This document shows, piece after piece, positions 59,054 to 64,000 of a stretch of DNA of 64,000 nucleotides (its first letter is position 1; the number at the start of each line of letters is the position of its first letter). The notes beneath the pieces were generated by a model. It did not search any database. It was not told the DNA's origin and saw only the letters and a list, made by a program, of their open reading frames with translations. Made by a program: the position numbers and the translations under genes. Source of the stretch: Mastigamoeba balamuthi (lineage: Eukaryota; Evosea; Mastigamoebida; Mastigamoebidae); NCBI GenBank assembly GCA_902651635.1, contig CACRSC010000042.1, positions 109,727-173,726 on the forward strand, read 5' to 3'.

Positions 59054-59429
59054 AGCAGCAAAAAAATTAATTAATTTTTACAAACTTTGTAGAAATTTTG
59101 TATGATTTTATATCACTGTTTGCGATATAAAACGATTTAATCACTTTTGGCAATGTATTAATTGAATTTAGTGATTATATTGATTAAATTGCTAAATGTG
59201 CTATACATGTACAACACGTGTATATAGTGCATTTATTGATATCATTTTATTCATTTTTCTGATTAATATGCATTGCACATTACATACATATAGCACTGAT
59301 GCACTAATTGTGCTTGGAAAATTAGTGCTAAATAGTGCTAATTCAGCACTAAATCTAGTACTGAAAAAGTCGCACTACATGTGCTACTTTAGCGCTTCAG
59401 TGCATAAAACACAGTGATGACCAACTGTT

Positions 59430-60389
59430 TAATAAACATGCTCTCTGGGACTGTTAAGAGACTTTGCAGATCCAATAATTATGATATGTCAGCCAATAGC
59501 TCTTAACCAGCCTCTTTCTCTTGTGCTTTGTGTTGGTGATTTTTGCAGTCATTGATTGTCTCACTAGTATAAAAATAACGTCTGAAGGCATCGCCTCAGC
59601 CCTGATCCCCCAGGGGGGGTCTACAAAAAGTTATTGCCTTTTTTATGAGATCATTTTTGCTGAATCAGAATGGTTTGTAAATTAAAAGTCCCCTTATACA
59701 TCACCCACTGTAAACCCCACTTCCCTTCCATAAATTCACCCTGGCCCTTTACAGGGCTTATCCCACACTGGTAGCAGAAGGGTATTTTGACAAAATTTTC
59801 AAGATAAAGAGGAATGTACCACAAATGTGCCAGAATTGTGTTGAAAAGTCTTGCTGTTCATTTATCGGAGCTGGCCCCATTGGCAGTTCCTTGTGTCCCA
59901 TCTCACTGATAGTGGCCTCGATTTTGATTTGTTTCACTGAGGGAGAGTGGTTTGAATGTACCTCTGGCCGGGTAGCCACAACTGAGGTGGTACGAACGAT
60001 CCAGTGTTTGATATGCTCTCACTTGCTGGAGAGGACGCGTGTGCTGCTGCAGGATCAGAGGCATCAGTGTTGATTGCTGACACCTTGGGTCCCACACTCA
60101 TGTGTTTTAAAACCTGTCATTCGAGTATCTAAAACCTCGTGATTTAACACTGAGTTAAACGCATTGGGCGCTTGGCAAGGCTTGTCCTAAGCGGAAGATT
60201 GTCTTGCTTTGTTGCCGCCTTTGATTGGGCCGGGATTCACCGCCTGTCCCTGTCCCCTCTGTTGTCCCTGCCGTCCCTCTCGTGGTCATAGCGCGACCCC
60301 CTGTCGTCAGGCGATCTCGCGCGCTTGGGCCTGCGTCCGTCCCTGTGTAGCGTTGTCAGTTGCGGGAAAGCCGCCCAGCCGGTCGGTGC
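59430..60389. other. mixed AT-rich to GC-rich intergenic stretch
   Basis: The region between the right end of the transposon and the CPSF6-like gene. It rises from AT-rich to GC-rich at about 60180. A short open frame (59758-59979, minus) has no recognised match. No RNA gene or repeat was identified. Confidence 0.4.
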
Positions 60390-61838
60390 TCACTCATCGT
60401 CCATGCCTTCGTGCTTGAAGAAGTTTGGGTTGAAGTACGCAGGCGGGACGGGCATTCCCCTTCCGCCCGGGGGCATGAACGGCATGTGCATTCCTCTGCC
60501 GCCCCGCCCCATCATGAACGGCATCCCCCTGCCTGCTTGCAACAAGGGCCGTGAGCAACGAACGGCAGCCAAACTGAACGGCAATCTCTCCGAACCACGC
60601 ATGAACGGCGGAGGCCCAGCGACGAGCATCGGCGCCCCGGGCACCGCGATCGGGGGCTTCCCCATGACGCCCAGCATCGCGGGGTTGAACCCCCGGGGGG
60701 CATGACAGGCGGCATCCCGCCCGCCGCCACCGCAGCCGCAGCCGCAGCGCCCGCGGCCACGGCGGCGCTCTGCAGCGCGCTGGGGCTCACGAGGGCGGTG
60801 CTCAGGGCCCTCCCGCACAGCTCGCGCCCGCGGAGGCCGTCGCGAGCGCGCCAGGCGCAGTCGGGAGCCGCGTACGCGACGACCGCCGTCCCGCGCGAGC
60901 GCCCGTTGACCTCGTTCTCGCTGAACTGCACCGCCTTGACCTTGCCGTACGCCCCCGCCAGCTCCTCCACGTCCGCGTCCCTCGCCCACTGCCCCCCGCC
61001 CTCTCAGGTGAGCGACGCGGAGCACACGCGCCGAGGCCAGACAAGAAGAGAGAGAGAGAGAGAGGCGGAGGCAGAGAGAAGACAGGATAGTGAGAGGCAC
61101 AGATAGAGAGGAGGAAGAGTGACAGAGAGGCGGAGAGAGACAGAGACAGAGACAGAAACAGAGAGGCGCATACACAAGAGGGAAGGTCGTACCCACGCAA
61201 GGTTGCCTATGGCCAGGGCGAGGCACGCAACCTCCTCCGGCGGCGGTGGCGCGCGGGCGGCGTCGTTGGTAGCGTCCGGCTGCTGCGGCTGCTGCNTCGC
61301 CCACTGCCCCCCGCCCTCTCAGGTGAGCGACGTGGAGCACACGCGCCGAGGCCGAGACAAGAAGAGAGAGAGAGGCGGAGGCGGAGAGACAGAAACAGAG
61401 ACAGGATAGTGAGAGGCACAGATAGAGAGGAGGAAGAGTGACAGAGAGGCGGAGAGAGACAGAGACAGAGACAGAGAGGCGCATACACAAGAGGGAAGGT
61501 CGTACCCACGCAAGGTTGCCTATGGCCAGGGCGAGGCACGCAACCTCCTCCGGCGGCGGTGGCGCGCGGGCGGCGTCGTTGGTAGCGTCCGGCTGCTGCG
61601 GCTGCTGCGGCTGCTGCTGCTGCTGCTGCTGCGGAGGCTCGTCGGGGTGCGTGGGCTCCTGCTCCTGCTTGGGCTGGGTCGGCGTCGAGGCGTCCGTGGG
61701 CGCCGGCAGCGAGGGGGCCGAGGACGACGGCGCCGCCGCCACGGAGACGTCGGCGTACAGGCCGTAGTCTGTGCCGTCGTCGGCAGCGCCGTCGGTCGCT
61801 GTCTTGGCGATATCGCTGTACAGGTCGTACTCGGACAT
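60390..61838 (-). CDS. CPSF6/CFIm68-like RNA-binding protein (gene model broken by assembly duplication)
   Basis: Exon 1 (61838-61506) encodes MSEYDLYSDIAKTATDGAAD, GTDYGLYADVSV, a Pro/Gln-rich linker and CLALAIGNLAW (RNP2). The donor is TGG|gtacga. Exon 2 starts at 60988 (W ARDADVEELAGAYGKVKAVQ; FSENEVNGRSRGTAVVAYA = RNP1), so the joined core is GNLAWWARDADVEE, matching the CPSF6 signature 'GNLTWWTTDEDL'. After the RRM come an Ala-rich part, MPPVMPPGG/FNPAMLGVMGK and a Met/Gly/Pro-rich tail ending GMPVPPAYFNPNFFKHEGMD DE. CPSF6 is a subunit of cleavage factor Im, which helps choose poly(A) sites in the nucleus. An N at 61296 and a repeated 314-bp block inside the intron, and a one-base frame break in a C6G6-like run near 60691, look like assembly or base-calling faults, not gene decay. 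Confidence 0.75.
   Translation of the reverse strand: MSEYDLYSDIAKTATDGAADDGTDYGLYADVSVAAAPSSSAPSLPAPTDASTPTQPKQEQEPTHPDEPPQQQQQQQPQQPQQPDATNDAARAPPPPEEVACLALAIGNLAWVRPSLLCMRLSVSVSVSLRLSVTLPPLYLCLSLSCLCFCLSASASLSLLVSASARVLHVAHLRGRGAVGXAAAAAAGRYQRRRPRATAAGGGCVPRPGHRQPCVGTTFPLVYAPLCFCLCLCLSPPLCHSSSSLSVPLTILSSLCLRLSLSLSSCLASARVLRVAHLRGRGAVGEGRGRGGAGGGVRQGQGGAVQRERGQRALARDGGRRVRGSRLRLARSRRPPRARAVREGPEHRPREPQRAAERRRGRGRCGCGCGGGGRDAACHAPRGFNPAMLGVMGKPPIAVPGAPMLVAGPPPFMRGSERLPFSLAAVRCSRPLLQAGRGMPFMMGRGGRGMHMPFMPPGGRGMPVPPAYFNPNFFKHEGMDDE
60982..61606. repeat. 314-bp block repeated on either side of the N at 61296
   Basis: 60982-61295 and 61297-about 61606 both run from tcgcccactgccccccgccc through the GA-rich intron to the gctgctgcggctgctgc run of exon 1, with few differences (mainly GA-repeat length). 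The second copy starts exactly after the N. This is the pattern left when two overlapping contig ends are joined with a token gap. Confidence 0.85.
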
Positions 61839-62344
61839 CGCGGCGCGCAAAACGACTCTGGTTTCAAGATATGGCCCAAGATCCTTGTGGCACGTCAGAA
61901 CAAACAAATATCTTCGAAATGATCTCGGTCTCACATTGATGATCTGGATCTCGTGAGAGAAGAAGAATCAGGGTCATGGTGCATCCGCTTGCTGTGTACC
62001 TCCCTAAGTGCATTCTCTTTGCTCGAATTCCCACACGTACCACACAGCTCGTGCACGCGATTCGCAGCAGGCGAAGCCCCCTGCCAGGTGCTTGACCTCA
62101 TCAATCAGATTATGGACTGTATCTCCTGTGCCTCTGCGAAGCAACACCCACTCCTTTTGTTGCAGTTACTGCGTTCGTTGGTGCGCCCCACAACAAACAC
62201 ATGACTTGGTGAGTGATTGAATGACATTTCCATGTTGCACGCAATCGTTGGGGCGCGCGTCATTGTTCAGATGAGCCATGAGGCCTTGCCCTCATTGTGG
62301 CAGGGGGAGCACGTTGTGCGGAGCTCGAGCGCAGTATTGTCGCC
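61839..62344. other. intergenic region between two minus-strand genes
   Basis: About 500 bp from the CPSF6-like start to the stop of the cPGS-like gene. Lower GC than the coding flanks. No supported open frame, RNA or repeat was seen. Confidence 0.4.
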
Positions 62345-64000
62345 TCAGTGCTTCTTGATCTTGGAGATCCACTCGTTGACGAAGGTCCTCAGGTGGGGCT
62401 GCACGCCGTCGACGAGCTCGTAGCCGCAGGTGACGTAGGGCTTCTTGAGGTCGATGAGCGTCGCGAGGTCGATGGGCGTGGCGATGCAGACGACGTCGCA
62501 GTCGACGCCCTCGATCGTCTCCTTGAGGTCCTTGAGCTGCTGGTCGTAGTAGCCCATGGCCGGCAGCGTCAGGCCCTGGCCCGCCCACTCGAGGTGCTTC
62601 CACTTCTCGAAGAGCGCCTTGAGCGAGCCCTTGGCCGCCGGGCGCGGGTCCGCGATCGAGCCGGCGCCGTAGCGGTCGCAGGCGATCTTGCCGGCGCCGA
62701 AGGGCATCTCGCCGTGGGTCAGCGTGGGCCCGTCGTCGATGGTGAGGACCTTCTTGCCCTTCATCATCTCAGGGTGGTCGACGGTGACCTCGCTGACGCC
62801 CATAATGACGTGGGCGTGCGGGTTGTAGCGCTTGGCGTTCTTGACGACCTCCTCGACCTTGTCCTTGGGCGCCGAGTTGACCTTGTTGATCACGATGACG
62901 TCTGCGCGGCGGAAGTTGACCGAGCCGGGGTAGTAGGCCAGCTCATGGCCCGGGCGGAACGGGTCGGCGATGGTGATCCAGAAGTCGGGCTTGTAGAAGG
63001 GGAAGTCGTTGTTGCCGCCGTCCCAGATGATCACGTCGGCCTCCTTCTCGGCCTGCTCGAGGATCGCCCCGTAGTCGACGCCCGCGTAGACGACGGTGCC
63101 GCGCTTGATGTGCATCTCGTACTCCTCGCGCTCCTCGACCGTCACCTTGTGCTTGTCGAGGTCCGCGAACGTCTCGAAGCGCTGCACGGCCTGCGCCGCC
63201 AGGTCGCCGTACGGCATCGGGTGGCGGATGGCCACGCACTTGAGGTTCGCCTCGCGCAGCAGCTGCGCCACGTAGCGGCTCGTCTGGCTCTTGCCGCAGC
63301 CCGTGCGGACCGCAACGACCGCGACGACGGGCTTCTTCGACTGGATCCACGTGTGCTCGGGGCACAGGAAGCCGAAGTCAGCACCTGCACGTCGGCCCTC
63401 ATCAGTGCTCGGGTCGTGGGGGGCGTCTGCCGTTGGGATGCGGGGCTGGATGGTTGGCAGTACCGGCGGAGAGGACGCGGTGGCCGATGTTCATGACCGT
63501 CTGGTTGTTGAGGTCCGAGTACGACAGGATGCAGCGGTCCACGTTGTGCTCCTTGATGAGCTTCTCGAGGTCCTCCTCGGGCCAGATCGGCAGGCCCTAG
63601 GGGCGGAGACAGGACGTGAGGCGGTGCGGTGGAGCAGCGGCAGTGCGTTATTCTCGATTTCGCCCGTCGGTGCCTGTGCTGTGTTTTTTCAACCCACCGC
63701 CGCAGGCATCACAGGATTGGAGGACGCCTCGTCCAAAAACGCCGCGGGAGACAGAGGAACGATGGAAGAATGGAGTGGGGAGGGGGGGAGTGGCCTCTGT
63801 GTGTGTTGCAGGGCGCGCGAATGCCAAACTGGCCAAATTTGGCCCCTCGTGGGCGCTTTTCCTCGCTGCCAACCGAACCCGAAGGGCTCATAAAATCGAC
63901 CAACGCGTACCTTGGGGTAGTGAGGGCCGGCGAGCACCGCGGGGTAGCTGCGGCTGTCGATCTGGTCGGGGCCACACACAGCGTCAGCACTCGAGGGGCC
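62345..64000 (-). CDS. cyclic 2,3-diphosphoglycerate synthetase-like GTPase (COG2403 type), 5' end off the window
   Basis: Exons 63911-64000 (partial), 63464-63597 and 62345-63384; GT-AG introns. The joined protein reads VCGPDQIDSRSYPAVLAGPH YPK, GLPIWPEEDLEKLIKEHNVD, CILSYSDLNNQTVMNIGHRV LSAGADFGFLCPEHTWIQSK, then VVAVVAVRTGCGKSQTSRYV (P-loop), AIRHPMPYGDLAAQAVQRFE, VVYAGVDYGAILEQAEKEAD VIIWDGGNNDFPFYKPDFWI, and ITIADPFRPGHELAYYPGSV. It continues VIVINKVNSAPKDKVEEV (NKxN base-recognition loop) and ends FVNEWISKIKKH. This follows archaeal and bacterial proteins annotated cyclic 2,3-diphosphoglycerate synthase or 'predicted GTPase' along the whole length. In methanogens cPGS makes cyclic 2,3-bisphosphoglycerate from 2,3-bisphosphoglycerate and ATP; most homologues are untested. 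Codon use equals the local GC-rich genes and it has introns, so any transfer is old. Only the first exon(s) are missing. Confidence 0.9.

Larger units (their letters stand above)
56018..59429. mobile_element. TIR DNA transposon, about 3.4 kb, carrying DDE_4/Harbinger-like and Tc1-like parts
   Basis: The left end is TA|AACAGTTGGTCATTGCTGTG at 56018 and the right end is its inverted match at 59381-59429, again followed by TA, so a TA target duplication is likely. Both subterminal zones are packed with AGCACTAA/TAGTGCTA-type motifs (56050-56330 and 59290-59400), as in many TIR elements. Inside are a DDE_4-type transposase remnant (minus), a Tc1/mariner remnant (minus) and spliced accessory exons (plus). 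Two transposase types in one element suggest a nested insertion. TA duplication fits Tc1/mariner better, while the DDE_4 gene and second ORF fit PIF/Harbinger; assignment is open. All coding parts are degenerate, so it should be non-autonomous. Confidence 0.6.

Noticed and set aside
62297-63496. Plus-strand open frame of about 400 codons at the right end
   Set aside because: Antisense shadow of the cPGS-like gene; Val/Leu/Asp/Arg-biased with no family resemblance.
1-64000. CRISPR arrays, tRNA or rRNA genes
   Set aside because: No regularly spaced direct repeats, cloverleaf-like GGTTCGAAT contexts or rRNA-like stretches were seen. This is a eukaryotic nuclear sequence. A computed tRNA scan was not possible.

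Overview
The window is nuclear DNA of a unicellular eukaryote. Coding exons are GC-rich, short GT-AG introns interrupt most genes, genes lie close together on both strands, and the proteins are eukaryotic housekeeping types (ribosomal protein eL38, exocyst Exo70, a Rubicon/PLEKHM-like RUN protein, Dicer, a CPSF6-like factor). Two genes of clearly prokaryotic ancestry typical of anaerobes (an AF1577-type radical-SAM/SPASM protein and a cyclic 2,3-diphosphoglycerate synthetase-like GTPase) carry spliceosomal introns. My best guess is a free-living anaerobic or microaerophilic protist, possibly an archamoeba such as Mastigamoeba or Pelomyxa; that is inference, not a read-out.

Layout. 1-29 kb is gene-dense and GC-rich: a partial exon, RUN/DUF4206 protein (-), P-loop protein (+), small zinc-finger-like protein (-), putative ORC3 (+), two-cassette adenylyl cyclase (+), Exo70 (+), unknown protein (-), radical-SAM protein (-), GIGYF-like translational regulator (-), eL38 (+) and homocysteine S-methyltransferase (-). 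From 26.9 to 39.2 kb two related cysteine-rich membrane proteins stand in the same orientation. They are separated by a SWI3/SMARCC gene relic and about 6.7 kb of AT-rich DNA with a decayed integrase-bearing element. From 39.5 to 50.5 kb come Dicer (+) and a BAH/cytosine-5 DNA methyltransferase (-), tail to tail with 57 bp between their stop codons, then a small unknown protein (-) and a coiled-coil protein (+).

From 50.5 to 60.2 kb is AT-rich repeat DNA with degenerate DNA transposons (a DDE_4/Harbinger-like and a Tc1/mariner-like transposase) inside a terminal-inverted-repeat element. 60.4-64 kb returns to GC-rich genes: a CPSF6-like RNA-binding protein (-) and the 5'-truncated cPGS-like gene (-).

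Two single N characters (54095 and 61296) are each followed at once by a repeat of sequence already seen upstream. I read both as contig joins that left a false tandem duplication. They affect the transposon region and the CPSF6-like gene, and copy number there should not be trusted. The most interesting points are the adjacent Dicer and DNA methyltransferase genes beside transposon-rich DNA, the apparently swapped C2-C1 order and odd metal sites of the adenylyl cyclase, the two transferred anaerobe-type genes, and the split pair of cysteine-rich surface proteins.
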